Shown: in pieces, positions 42,465 through 51,286 of the stretch
Position numbering within the stretch: position 1 is the first letter of the stretch
How the letters are laid out: each line of letters starts with the position of its first letter
Assembly: GCF_000187935.1 (NCBI RefSeq)
Contig: NZ_AEUT02000001.1
Span: 1,736,001-1,800,000 of the forward strand
Direction of reading: 5' to 3'
DNA: 64,000 nt
DNA from: Streptococcus parauberis NCFD 2020
Lineage (GTDB): Bacteria; Bacillota; Bacilli; Lactobacillales; Streptococcaceae
Translations under genes and position numbers: made by a program
The notes under the pieces: generated by a model
What the model was told of the DNA's origin: nothing
Databases searched by the model: none
The model's input: the letters and a program-made list of their open reading frames with translations, nothing else

Positions 42465-43349
42465 TTAATAATGAACCCAACGTTTAGAACCAACAAATTG
42501 CATATAAGATAGAACCACTGTTATAAGGACCATGACGACGGCAACGGCTGTTGCTTGTCCCATATTGTATTCTTGGAAACCAAGTTGGTAATACATATAA
42601 AGTAAGGTTCTGGTGCTTCCGCTTGGTCCACCTTGTGTTAAAATCTGAATTTGGTCATAGGCCTGTAAAGAATTAACCATGGTAATGATCATCAGAAAGA
42701 AGGTTGTCGGAGAAATACTTGGTAAAGTCATGTCAATGAATTGACGCAAAGGCTTTGCCCCATCCAGTGAACTTGCTTCGTAGATATCTTTTGGAACTTT
42801 TTCAAGAGCTGACAAGTAGAAAATCATTGCGTAGCCGAGGCTTTTCCAAACAGTAACAATAACAACTGCTAACATTGCTGTCTGAGAACTCTTTAACCAC
42901 TCTAAAGCTGGTAAATGCAAAGCTTGTAAGATTAAGTTTGCAAAACCATTTTTAGGTTCAAAAATCCAAGTCCAAACAATTGATATTGCTACTGTTGGTG
43001 TAATCCAAGGTGAGAATAGGATGAATTTGAATAAACCTGATCCTGCCATCTTTTTTTGTAATAACATAGCTAAAGTTAGTCCACCAAGTATCGTTGGAAC
43101 TAAAGTTCCCAATGTAAAGACTAGGGTATTTTTTAAGGCTTCGTAGAATCTGGAATCAGCAAGTAAACTCTTATAATTGCTAAACTGTACAAACTGATAC
43201 TCCGGTGTCATGAAGTTCCAGTCTGTAAAACTTAACCAAAAGGTTCGAAGAATTGGATAAACCCAGAAAATAAATAAAGGAATAAAGGCTGGTAGAACAA
43301 ATAATGCTACCAACAAGGCATTTTTGAAACGACTTTGACTTAAGGTCAT
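42465..43349 (-). CDS. ABC importer permease (UgpA/MalF type)
   Basis: 294 residues, six helices, EAA loop EASSLDGAKPLRQFIDMTLP. The N-terminus FLFxPAF-like (LVALFVLPAFIPLFIFWVYP) and RTFWLSFTDWNF are standard for the first CUT1 permease. Ribosome site GGAGGAAACTAACCAATG just after the SMR stop. Confidence 0.92.
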   Translation of the reverse strand: MTLSQSRFKNALLVALFVLPAFIPLFIFWVYPILRTFWLSFTDWNFMTPEYQFVQFSNYKSLLADSRFYEALKNTLVFTLGTLVPTILGGLTLAMLLQKKMAGSGLFKFILFSPWITPTVAISIVWTWIFEPKNGFANLILQALHLPALEWLKSSQTAMLAVVIVTVWKSLGYAMIFYLSALEKVPKDIYEASSLDGAKPLRQFIDMTLPSISPTTFFLMIITMVNSLQAYDQIQILTQGGPSGSTRTLLYMYYQLGFQEYNMGQATAVAVVMVLITVVLSYMQFVGSKRWVHY

Positions 43350-43352
43350 TGG

Positions 43353-43670
43353 TTAGTTTCCTCCTAAATTGACTAAAAGACAGCCAGCTAAAATTAATAT
43401 AATCCCTAGTACCCCAGTAAGAGATAGACTTTCCTTATAAAAAATAAGAGATACTAGAACTGTTACTAGGATTCCTAGACCACACCATAAGGCATATGCC
43501 ACTCCCAAATTTAATTCTTGGATAGCTTTGGCAAAAAAATAGTGACAGATCATATATACACAAGAGCACAAGATACTTGGCCAGAATAGTGTAAATCCCT
43601 TAGTCAACTTTAAAGTTGATGTTGCAATGACTTCTGCGATGATGGCTAAGAGTAAAAAATAGAGGGCCAT
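43353..43670 (-). CDS. SMR-family multidrug/guanidinium-type transporter
   Basis: 105 residues, four helices. The membrane-embedded essential Glu is in LLAIIAEVIATSTLKLTKGF (Glu13), and GVAYALWCGLGILVTV plus a final ILAGCLLVNLG match EmrE-like proteins. Only one SMR gene is present, so it would act as a homodimer. It lies 3 bp upstream of the import permease, which places a small exporter at the head of an importer operon. A TATACT -10 element is visible near 43698. Confidence 0.85.
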   Translation of the reverse strand: MALYFLLLAIIAEVIATSTLKLTKGFTLFWPSILCSCVYMICHYFFAKAIQELNLGVAYALWCGLGILVTVLVSLIFYKESLSLTGVLGIILILAGCLLVNLGGN

Positions 43671-43813
43671 GTTTCTCTCCTTAACTAAAGCTTAAGCTAA
43701 GTATAGCGAGAGACTTTAAATTTCCCATATGATTTTTGTAAAAGTATTGTAAATTTTTTAAATAATTAATCAAAGATGAACAATTAACACTTTTGTTCTA
43801 TTTTTGTTAGGAA

Positions 43814-43845
43814 TAAAAAAACACCCTGGAAAATGGGTGCTTTTG
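43814..43845 (-). terminator. Intrinsic terminator
   Basis: On the minus strand GCACCC-ATTTTCCA-GGGTGT is followed by seven T, downstream of the glycyl-radical operon. Confidence 0.75.
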
Positions 43846-43927
43846 TCATTTTTATTCATTACTTTTTAGTTCCCAGATATTATCTGATTAACCTTATTGA
43901 TTAGACTTATTACTTCTTTTCCATAAG

Positions 43928-44218
43928 CTATTCTTTCTCAGAAGCTTGAAAGGGTGTTTTGTAATAGGTAATTTGTTCTGGTCTTGCTTTTGATTTTAAG
44001 TAAAGTTCTACTTCTAGAGAAGTCATTGCAAAGTAGTCCAGATAATTAGTTTGGGGATTTAATCGCCTTACTAAATCATCGACAGTTGTTTCAATGCCTG
44101 AAGTATACAATTTTACAGCCTTGATATCATTTAATGGGATTATTTTCTTCTTTAAGATAAGGACTTGTTGCTTATCATCCCAAGTAATAATTCCTTTTTC
44201 ATTGCCTTTGGTAAACAT
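43928..44218 (-). CDS. Small protein after the aldolase, unknown
   Basis: 96 residues from the ATG at 44218 (AGGAAA upstream, 8 bp after the aldolase stop). Sequence such as GIITWDDKQQVLILKKKIIP, LNDIKAVKLYTSG and NYLDYFAMTSLEVELYLKS suggests a small beta-rich soluble domain, perhaps PH-like. It occupies the place where glycerol dehydrogenase (gldA) follows in comparable streptococcal clusters. No family recognised. Confidence 0.6.
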   Translation of the reverse strand: MFTKGNEKGIITWDDKQQVLILKKKIIPLNDIKAVKLYTSGIETTVDDLVRRLNPQTNYLDYFAMTSLEVELYLKSKARPEQITYYKTPFQASEKE

Positions 44219-44226
44219 TGTTTTTC

Positions 44227-44895
44227 CTAAATGCTTTGTTTTTGATGAATACTTTCCCAGTCTTTGCAAAAATCGTCAACTGCTTTTTGGATTGATGGCA
44301 TAGCAAATCCGGCTTCAAAGACATCTGGCCCTGCTGTTATTGCTTGGGCGCCAAGGGCAAATGCTTTATTAACTTGTCCAACATTTTTAAAGCTAGCAGC
44401 TAAAATTTTACTGTCAGAACATTCGCGGTCAATTGCTTCCGCTAATTGTCCAATAACAGCTTCCGCATCAATATTGAGATTTTCCATCCGGTTATAGTAT
44501 GGTGCTAAATAATCTGCTCCTGCTTCAATAGCCAACAGACCTTGGAAAGTTGTATAGATAGCTGTTGCTGTAATATGATAACCATCAGCTTTCAAGGTTT
44601 TAATAGCAGTAAGGCCATCGGTAGTTACAGGAACTTTAACAAAAATACTATCTCCTGCCTGACGACGAATTTCAGCAGCATCTTTTAATATCCCTTCATA
44701 GTCTTTTGCGACCACTTGAACATGGATTGACGCTTTATCACCAATAATGGAACGAACTTCTTTAATTCGTTCAAAAAAATCAATCTGACCTTCTGCTTTA
44801 GCAATTGTCGGATTTGAAGTAACCCCGGCTAGAGGTAAAATTTTTGACCATTTTTTAATTGCCTCAAGATTGAGGGTGTCTAACATATATTCCAT
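44227..44895 (-). CDS. Fructose-6-phosphate aldolase / transaldolase-like protein (Fsa family)
   Basis: 222 residues from the ATG at 44895 (AAGGA six bases upstream). Class I aldolase of the Fsa/TalC family: [29 protein letters not shown], the Schiff-base region with [47 protein letters not shown] and [12 protein letters not shown]. It follows the glycyl-radical enzyme by 26 bp. Fsa-type enzymes cleave fructose 6-phosphate or 1-deoxyfructose 6-phosphate to glyceraldehyde 3-phosphate plus dihydroxyacetone or hydroxyacetone. Confidence 0.9.
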   Translation of the reverse strand: MEYMLDTLNLEAIKKWSKILPLAGVTSNPTIAKAEGQIDFFERIKEVRSIIGDKASIHVQVVAKDYEGILKDAAEIRRQAGDSIFVKVPVTTDGLTAIKTLKADGYHITATAIYTTFQGLLAIEAGADYLAPYYNRMENLNIDAEAVIGQLAEAIDRECSDSKILAASFKNVGQVNKAFALGAQAITAGPDVFEAGFAMPSIQKAVDDFCKDWESIHQKQSI

Positions 44896-44921
44896 TACAT
44901 TTCCTTTTCTAAACAAAATCC

Positions 44922-47336
44922 TTAAAAAGTATGCTCAGTGCGTTCAATGATGTCATCTTGTGTTGCTTTTGATAAAACATTGAAGAATGCTGAGTAGCCA
45001 GCAACACGAACAATTAAATCACGGTGTTCTTCTGGATGCAGTTGAGCGTCAATTAAGGTTTCACGAGAGACCACGTTATATTGGATATGATAACCATGAA
45101 GGCGATTAAAGAATGTTCTTAAAAGAGCCATCAGTTTCAACTTATCTTCTTCTTTGGCTAAAGTCTGTGGGTTGACTTTTTGATTAAGCAAGACACCACC
45201 AACAATTTCATCTGTGCGCAATTTAGAAACAGATTTCAGTACTGAAGTTGGCCCTTTTTTATCCATACTATGTTCAGGAGAACAACCCTCAGCTAGTGGC
45301 GTACCAGCATGACGTCCATCGGGCGTTGCCAGTGTTCCTTTTCCTTGACCGACATTAGCTGAAATTGATGATGTTCCTGAATAGCGCGTACCTCCAATTG
45401 GACCACGACCATAACGCGTATTTGGATATTTGGCAATCTCATCAATGTAAGTATCATAAGCATCGACGACTAACTGATCGACATAATCGTCGTCATTCCC
45501 ATATTTAGGGGCATCATTAATGAGCATTTGACGAATTTCTTCGCCGCGGTCCCCCGCGAAATCGGATTCCAAAGCATGCCACAATTCTTGAGGAGTCAGT
45601 TTGTGCTCCTCAAAGACTAATTTCTTAAGCACTGCTAAGGAATCAGCAAGGTTGGCTATCCCTACTTGAAGGCCAGAGATAAAGTCATAAACTGCTCCGC
45701 CTTCTTTCAAAGTCTTACCTCGGCCGATACAGTCATCAGTTAAGGCAGAGCAAAGAATGTCTGGGCATTCGCGTTCCAAACCAAGGTCAATGGCATTTTC
45801 GACAACGACACTCATGCGGGTTATTTCGCGTAGAGTTTTATCCCAAGCAACTTTCAACTCCTCATAAGAAGTCATATCTGTAAAGTAACCGTGTCCCTTA
45901 GCAAAACGTTTACCAGATGAGGGATCAATGCCGTTATTCATAGTAATTAATAAGATTTTCGGGAAGTTAATATAGCTCATCCCTGTACAACGGTAACCCC
46001 ACTTACCAGGGACAGCTGTTTCAACACAGCCAATAGCTGAGTAATCATAAGCATCTTCTTCCAAAACACCTTTTTTGATAAAGGACGGAATGATAATTTC
46101 ATCATTATTCATGGCTGGCATTCCAAAACCAAGTTTCATGACTTCGATACATTCATTCATAAAATCATTATCTAAACCTTTATGGTAACGAACAGTCAAG
46201 TTTGGTTGTGGTAATTTAGTTTGAGCTACTGAGCGCAGAACCATATAGGACATTGGATTGACAGCATCTTTTTTATCTCTGGTTTGACCACCAATGGTCA
46301 CGTTTTGGTACATTGGACTACCTGCTGAAGAGAAGGTATGTGATTGACTGCGTACTTTATTGATGGTTAAAGTTTTTATCCATAAATTGGTTAGGCGTTC
46401 AACAATTGATTCCTCTGTTTCACGTCCAGCTTCTAAATCTGCTTTGGCATAGGGATACATGTATTGGTCAAAACGTCCATATGAGAGGGAGTGACCATTT
46501 GATTCTATCTGCAAAATACACTGGATAAACCAAACAGATTGGACAGCTTCCGCAAATGTCGCAGCTGGCTCATAAGGTACTTTGTCACAGATTCGAGCAA
46601 TTTCCAAGAGTTCAGCTTTGCGATCAGCCGAAGCCTTTTCCGCCATTTGGCGTGCTAATTCTGCATAACGGCGAGAGTAAGTCTTGATGGCGTTGATGAC
46701 GATGAAAATGGAATCGTAGAAATGATACTTATCAATGTTTTCTGGAACAGTTAGGTCCAAGGCATCTTTAGCAGCATGTGCACGGGCTTCAAAGTCTTTC
46801 AAGCCAAATTCAAGAACTTTCTGGTAATTGACAGCTAAGTGAGCATCACCTGAATTCATTTTACCTTCCATCCCAAAGAAGCCTGTTTCCATATAGACAT
46901 CAACTTCTCTTGGTAGAAGCGCACCTGCGCGTGCCCGGAGATTATTGTTTTCCCAGAATGGTGCTATTGAACGCAACTGCTCTTTGGTTTCTTCCTTAAT
47001 ATAGAAGACATCGCCATCGCGCTTTTCAAAGAGATCCAATTCATTAATTACGAATTCAAGTGTATACTCAGGAAAAATGGGGGCATCTTTATTTGAAGAA
47101 GCTTGGTTACCAGCAATCAAGCTTTCATCTTCAATATAAATTGACATATGTTCCAAAATATTTTGCAACATATAAGCTCTTTTAAGATTGGCTGGTTTAT
47201 CTTGATGCTCTTTATAAGTTTCTGTTACCAGAATAGCTCGCTCAGCATCGATATACGGTTTTTTATCAAGCACAGCCTCGCGGTAAGTGCTCATCCGTTC
47301 AGTTAATTGGCCAAAACGTGAATTAGTTAGGGTCAT
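44922..47336 (-). CDS. Glycyl-radical enzyme of the dehydratase/lyase type (annotated PflD in relatives)
   Basis: 804 residues from the ATG at 47336 (AAGGAG eight bases upstream). The glycyl radical site is [13 protein letters not shown] (Gly about 780). The thiyl site reads [13 protein letters not shown] (Cys437, Glu439). Pyruvate formate-lyases have Cys-Cys here, while eliminating enzymes such as glycerol, choline and hydroxyproline enzymes have Cys-x-Glu, so despite the common PflD name this should be a dehydratase or lyase. Anaerobic, and activated by the divergent radical-SAM enzyme at 51287. The neighbouring Fsa aldolase suggests a sugar-phosphate-derived substrate such as 1,5-anhydroglucitol 6-phosphate (inference). 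Confidence 0.92.
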   Translation of the reverse strand: MTLTNSRFGQLTERMSTYREAVLDKKPYIDAERAILVTETYKEHQDKPANLKRAYMLQNILEHMSIYIEDESLIAGNQASSNKDAPIFPEYTLEFVINELDLFEKRDGDVFYIKEETKEQLRSIAPFWENNNLRARAGALLPREVDVYMETGFFGMEGKMNSGDAHLAVNYQKVLEFGLKDFEARAHAAKDALDLTVPENIDKYHFYDSIFIVINAIKTYSRRYAELARQMAEKASADRKAELLEIARICDKVPYEPAATFAEAVQSVWFIQCILQIESNGHSLSYGRFDQYMYPYAKADLEAGRETEESIVERLTNLWIKTLTINKVRSQSHTFSSAGSPMYQNVTIGGQTRDKKDAVNPMSYMVLRSVAQTKLPQPNLTVRYHKGLDNDFMNECIEVMKLGFGMPAMNNDEIIIPSFIKKGVLEEDAYDYSAIGCVETAVPGKWGYRCTGMSYINFPKILLITMNNGIDPSSGKRFAKGHGYFTDMTSYEELKVAWDKTLREITRMSVVVENAIDLGLERECPDILCSALTDDCIGRGKTLKEGGAVYDFISGLQVGIANLADSLAVLKKLVFEEHKLTPQELWHALESDFAGDRGEEIRQMLINDAPKYGNDDDYVDQLVVDAYDTYIDEIAKYPNTRYGRGPIGGTRYSGTSSISANVGQGKGTLATPDGRHAGTPLAEGCSPEHSMDKKGPTSVLKSVSKLRTDEIVGGVLLNQKVNPQTLAKEEDKLKLMALLRTFFNRLHGYHIQYNVVSRETLIDAQLHPEEHRDLIVRVAGYSAFFNVLSKATQDDIIERTEHTF

Positions 47337-47357
47337 AGCTATCACTCCTTGTTTTTT

Positions 47358-47434
47358 CTTTCGTAATAGTTTTATGTTTCTTTCGTAACTATTTTAACAT
47401 AAAATATATTCTAAAAGATATGTTCTTTCGTTAA
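47358..47434 (-). promoter_or_regulatory. Three CTTTCGT(T)AA boxes upstream of the glycyl-radical enzyme
   Basis: CTTTCGTAA at 47358-47366 and 47380-47388 (22 bp apart, two helical turns) and CTTTCGTTAA at 47425-47434. The same TTACGAA element recurs in the promoter of the divergent activase (51222-51233). They are probable binding sites of the DeoR or SorC regulator of this pathway. A loose catabolite-repressor-like element overlaps 47431-47447. Confidence 0.55.
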
Positions 47435-47448
47435 AAGCGTAAGCAAAA

Positions 47449-47474
47449 AGATATTGCACAATTGTGCAATATCT
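47449..47474. promoter_or_regulatory. 26-bp perfect palindrome centred on GCACAATTGTGC
   Basis: Exact palindrome with core TTGCACAATTGTGCAA. It lies between the RidA stop and the glycyl-radical gene start. On the minus strand it is followed by TTTTTGC, so it can end the ridA transcript. The same core recurs at 49401-49420 without a T-run, which suggests an operator role as well. Confidence 0.65.
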
Positions 47475-47496
47475 CGGTGCCTTGACATTGTTTATA

Positions 47497-48762
47497 TTAA
47501 ATTACTGGAGGAGTTCCTTCAGCATTACCAACTGTTGCGTCAATTTGAACAGAAGCACCTTTTGGTAATTCAGAAACACCTACGAAACGAAGTGCTGGTT
47601 TAGTTTCAGCAAAGATTGCTGAGAAGACTTCTTCTACTGCAGTCATTTCATTAAGATCAGTCATGTAAACATTGATTTTCACAACATCAGCCATAACATG
47701 ATCAACACTTTCGATGATTGCTTGGATATGCTCAAAAGCTAATTGTGCTTGTTCTTTAACAGCCCCAGCTACTAAGTCACCAGTGCTTGCATCAACTGGA
47801 AGTTGGCCTGAAATGTGGTTGTAGTGTGAGAAGGCAACTGTTTGGCTAGAATAAGCACATTTAGGAGCTTTGTCAGTGTTTGAGTGTTCAATGATAAGGC
47901 CGTGACGGTCTTCGATAGCTTGTGGCGGAGTTCCATCACCGTGTGATACCGTTGCTTCCATTTGAACTAATGCACCCATTTCAAGTGCTGCAACTGGAAC
48001 AACTGTACGAGCTGGTAGGTAGTTGACAGCACGCGCAATTCCTGAATCTGGTAAGAAAGTTTTGTATACTTCGTTAACGACATCAAGGTCAGCTAAGTTA
48101 GTGACGTAAACAGTCATTTTAACAACGTCATCAAGAGGGACATCGATGCTTTCAAGCACTACTTTGATGTTTTTCAAACATTGTTGGGCTTGTTCTTTAA
48201 CGCCACCAATTGCTAAACGTCCAGTTTTAGGATCGATTGGTAATTGAGCAGTTACATTATTATAGTGTGAAAAAGCTACTGTTTGTGTTGACATTGCGGA
48301 CACAGGAGCATTATAAGTATTATTCGTTAATTTAACCAAATCACCTGCTTGAGGAGCATTTGGAATTGTCCCCTCACCATTTGAAATAATGGCATCCATT
48401 TGCACTTTCGCATCCATTGGTAGAGCAGAAACTGCTACAACTGTGCGTGAAGGTACATAGGTTGGGAAGAAATCTGTTTGAACTAAATTAATAGTATCAA
48501 CATCTTGAATATCTTTAACGAAAATAGTAAGTCTTACAATGTCAGTTAGGACATGATCAATGCTTTCAACAACTATTTTTAAGTTTTGAAAACATTGTTG
48601 GGCTTGTTCTTTAATCCCACCTTCAACCAGTTGACCAGATGAAACATCAATTGGTAACTGTGCTGATAGATTGTTGTAGTGTGAAAAAGCTACAGTGTGA
48701 GATCCTAGAATTTTAGGAGCAAGTTCAGTATTTCTTGCTAAGACTTCGTTATTAACGCTCAT
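47497..48762 (-). CDS. Triple-RidA fusion protein
   Basis: 421 residues made of three RidA/YjgF domains. Each opens with the same block: HTVAFSHYNNLSAQLPID at about 22, QTVAFSHYNNVTAQLPID at 160, QTVAFSHYNHISGQLPVD at 307. RidA proteins hydrolyse reactive enamines/imines and normally work as trimers, so three domains in one chain could form a built-in trimer. The catalytic Arg is present in domains 1 (PSRTVV, Arg106) and 2 (PARTVV, Arg252) but domain 3 has PALRFV, with Leu at that place and Arg one residue later. Its location directly upstream of the glycyl-radical enzyme suggests it removes a reactive by-product. Confidence 0.9.
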   Translation of the reverse strand: MSVNNEVLARNTELAPKILGSHTVAFSHYNNLSAQLPIDVSSGQLVEGGIKEQAQQCFQNLKIVVESIDHVLTDIVRLTIFVKDIQDVDTINLVQTDFFPTYVPSRTVVAVSALPMDAKVQMDAIISNGEGTIPNAPQAGDLVKLTNNTYNAPVSAMSTQTVAFSHYNNVTAQLPIDPKTGRLAIGGVKEQAQQCLKNIKVVLESIDVPLDDVVKMTVYVTNLADLDVVNEVYKTFLPDSGIARAVNYLPARTVVPVAALEMGALVQMEATVSHGDGTPPQAIEDRHGLIIEHSNTDKAPKCAYSSQTVAFSHYNHISGQLPVDASTGDLVAGAVKEQAQLAFEHIQAIIESVDHVMADVVKINVYMTDLNEMTAVEEVFSAIFAETKPALRFVGVSELPKGASVQIDATVGNAEGTPPVI

Positions 48763-49420
48763 GCGTAAATTCTCCTTTGGATTTGTGTTTGATGTGAATC
48801 ATTTATTAGAGTTAGTGCACTTTCTCTAATAAATAAAAGTAACTCTTTTTTCAGAAAGCGGTTACATTTGTCAGTATAACAAGCTCCTATCCTCACTGTC
48901 AAGCCGAAAAAGGAGGTCTTAATCAAGACTACTCCATTCCTTGTCTAGACATTTTGTATAGTCTTATATTTATAATTAATTAAACAATTTTTACTTTCAG
49001 CAAAAAAATATACCTCTATTTTTTTGAATAATCTGATAAAATCTCATCCTGGGCTATCACCCTTTCCCATGCCTAAATTTATTTTCATTCATTTTTTCAT
49101 TTCAATATTTAAGTTTTTCTCAAAAAAATGTATAAACATTAGACAAATTAAAAACATACGCTAGCACTTTAGGCTACTTCAAGATTTTCCAGTTTTGCTT
49201 GATGCATATTTTTGCTAATGAAAAGAACCTGTCTTTCAAAACAAGTTCTTTGCAATAGCTATGAAAATATCTAATCAGTATTTCAGATACTTACCTCTTA
49301 CCATTTCATAGTCATAACTGACATTTTTTAAGCTGGAAAATGCTAAGCTATTTCATTCCATGGAAAGCATACTTAAAAATAAAATGTATAGGGAGAGGAA
49401 TTTTACACAATTGTGCAAAA
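48763..49420. other. Intergenic with ridA promoter region and regulatory repeats
   Basis: About 660 bp without a gene. It contains a catabolite-repressor-like site AGAAAGCGGTTACA at 48853-48866 (two mismatches to the usual cre), a minus-strand hairpin near 49220-49252 (GAAC-TGT / ACA-GTTC, then TTTTC) that can terminate the sorC transcript, and the GCACAATTGTGC-like palindrome at 49401-49420. Confidence 0.5.
49401..49420. promoter_or_regulatory. Second GCACAATTGTGC-type palindrome
   Basis: TTTTACACAATTGTGCAAAA is a 20-bp palindrome with a single mismatched pair, directly after the SorC stop codon. The core equals that at 47449-47474, so the two copies flank the ridA gene. Confidence 0.6.
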
Positions 49421-50401
49421 TTATCCTATTTTATCTTGCAGATAGGTATCGCCGTCCTTTGCTAATAAGACTTTGATAGTTTCTTCATCGGTAACTAAAT
49501 AATTAATACACTTAACTTTTAAAGCAGCTAAGATGGCAGCAGCTTTTTCTTGGCCGCAAGCAATGGCAAAGACATTTGGTACTTGCCTTAATTGTTGCAA
49601 GGAAATACCGATCGTGCGTTCTTGTAGGTCTTTATCAACTGACTGACCATTCTTGTCAAAGAAGCGGCAGCAAATCTCACCGACAGCCTCAAGTTGACGC
49701 AGTTTCATATAGTCGCTACCCATCAAAAGATCACGCCATTGGCTATTTTTTTGAGCATTAGGCTCGGCTCCAATACCAATAACTGCCCAATCCAGTTTCT
49801 CCCAGGAAAGCAAGGTTTTTTCAAAGTATTTGGATTTCTTAATCCCCTGAGCAATCGTAGCATTTTCCTGAATGACAGTGGCATTAATAAATGAGCTTTG
49901 ACCGTGAAATAACCGAGCTAAGCGGTAAACCAAAGTATTCACATGAAAGTTAGCATGGATAGCACTTGGACCTCCAGAAAGTGGGAAAATCGAAATCCCC
50001 TTCAAACTCTTCTGAGTCATATGGTCAATCAAGGCGCTAATGCTAGAACCCCATGAAATGCCAATAACCTCATTGTCTTTAATCATGGAACGGAGAACTT
50101 CCGCCCCTTCTTTAGCTATATGATTGAGGTTATCTTGGTCGTCATGCCCTACTTGATAAGGCAAGATAGTCACTTTTTTGAGACCATACTTTTCTTGAAC
50201 GTAGGATTCCAAGGCAAATAGGGTGGAGTCATAGCCTTGAATCTCTATTTTAACAATGCCCTCATCCTTAGCTTTGGCCAACATGCGACAGACCGTGGTC
50301 CGATAAATATCCAACTCCTTGGAAATGGTGGTTTGACTTTTGCCCTCAATATAGTGCATATAGGCGATTTTGGCCAAGAGTCGTTTTTTTTCTTCCTTCA
50401 T
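49421..50401 (-). CDS. SorC/DeoR-type sugar-binding regulator
   Basis: 326 residues. N-terminal helix-turn-helix (LAKIAYMHYIEGKSQTTISK, ELDIYRTTVCRMLAKAKDEG) followed by a SorC-type sugar-phosphate-binding domain with EVIGISWGSSISALIDHM, WAVIGIGAEPNAQ and VFAIACGQEKAAAILAALK. Effectors of this family are phosphorylated sugars, which fits a pathway with an Fsa aldolase. It lies 17 bp after the DeoR gene, in one transcript. Confidence 0.9.
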   Translation of the reverse strand: MKEEKKRLLAKIAYMHYIEGKSQTTISKELDIYRTTVCRMLAKAKDEGIVKIEIQGYDSTLFALESYVQEKYGLKKVTILPYQVGHDDQDNLNHIAKEGAEVLRSMIKDNEVIGISWGSSISALIDHMTQKSLKGISIFPLSGGPSAIHANFHVNTLVYRLARLFHGQSSFINATVIQENATIAQGIKKSKYFEKTLLSWEKLDWAVIGIGAEPNAQKNSQWRDLLMGSDYMKLRQLEAVGEICCRFFDKNGQSVDKDLQERTIGISLQQLRQVPNVFAIACGQEKAAAILAALKVKCINYLVTDEETIKVLLAKDGDTYLQDKIG

Positions 50402-50418
50402 GACACCCTCACTTGCTC

Positions 50419-51162
50419 TTATACGTAGTCCATGGCAATCCCAGAGGAAGTTAGAAAGCCTTTGCTCTCTTGATCAATCCCCTTGTCAGTAATAATGCGG
50501 CTAACCTTGTCAAGGCTCAGCTGATGCACCAAACTTGATTTGAGAAACTTGCTGGAATCAGTAAGAATAATCGTTTTTTCGGCCGCGTCAGCCATGCTTT
50601 GGACCGCTTCACAGCGCATCATATCCTTGCACATAAAACCAACTTGTGGGCTAAAGCCATCCGTCCCCGCAAAAACCATATCCACATGGAAGAGGTTAAT
50701 CATTTGCTTGAGCAGAGGCCCAACAGTCACCTCCGAGTTATGCTGATAATTACCCCCTAAGAGAATGATTTGACAGGAGTCATATTGACGCAAAAAATTG
50801 GCTATAAAACAAGAATTGGTAATAATTTTAATATTGCGTTTGGTCTGGCAAAGGACTTCCGCCAAAAGAGCACAGGTTGAGCCTGATTCAATCATGATAG
50901 TATCGTTGTCCGCAACCAATTCAGCCGCTTTTTCAGCAATCTTACGCTTGATATTATAATTGTAAGACAGGCGAACATTAAGGTCATCGCCACTGTTCAA
51001 AACAGCATAACCATGCTCTCGATGCAGAAGACCTTTTCCTTCTAATTTATCTAAATCTTTCCTTATAGTTACTTTCGAAACAGCTAACTTACGAGAAAGG
51101 GTATTAACGTCAATTTTTTGATGTTTTGATACTAATTGGATAATCTTTTCTAATCTATTCAT
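50419..51162 (-). CDS. DeoR-family repressor
   Basis: 247 residues from the ATG at 51162 (GAGGTG upstream; the GTG further up overlaps that site). N-terminal DeoR helix-turn-helix (KIIQLVSKHQKIDVNTLSRK, LAVSKVTIRKDLDKLEGKGL, HREHGYAVL) and a C-terminal isomerase-like sugar-phosphate domain with MIESGSTCALLAEVL and ILLGGNYQHNSEVTVGPL. It is divergent from the activase, 124 bp apart, and probably binds TTACG-AA-CGTAA there. Confidence 0.9.
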   Translation of the reverse strand: MNRLEKIIQLVSKHQKIDVNTLSRKLAVSKVTIRKDLDKLEGKGLLHREHGYAVLNSGDDLNVRLSYNYNIKRKIAEKAAELVADNDTIMIESGSTCALLAEVLCQTKRNIKIITNSCFIANFLRQYDSCQIILLGGNYQHNSEVTVGPLLKQMINLFHVDMVFAGTDGFSPQVGFMCKDMMRCEAVQSMADAAEKTIILTDSSKFLKSSLVHQLSLDKVSRIITDKGIDQESKGFLTSSGIAMDYV

Positions 51163-51221
51163 TGGACACCTCACTTGTCATTATATCAGTTTGAGCAAGA
51201 AAATTGAAAGAAAAAAATGAC

Positions 51222-51262
51222 TTACGAACGTAATTGATAAAATTACGTTTATGTGTTATCAT
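51222..51262 (+). promoter_or_regulatory. Promoter and operator of the glycyl-radical activase
   Basis: TTGATA (51234-51239), a 17-bp spacer and TATCAT (51257-51262). Directly upstream is the inverted repeat TTACG-AA-CGTAA (51222-51233), and AATTACGTTT lies in the spacer. These match the TTACGAA element seen three times upstream of the glycyl-radical gene. Confidence 0.7.
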
Positions 51263-51286
51263 GTCCATAAAAGAAAGGGTAGCACT

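Noticed and set aside
44922-47336. Pyruvate formate-lyase
   Set aside because: The thiyl site is Cys-Val-Glu, not the Cys-Cys of pyruvate formate-lyase, and the neighbour is an Fsa aldolase.
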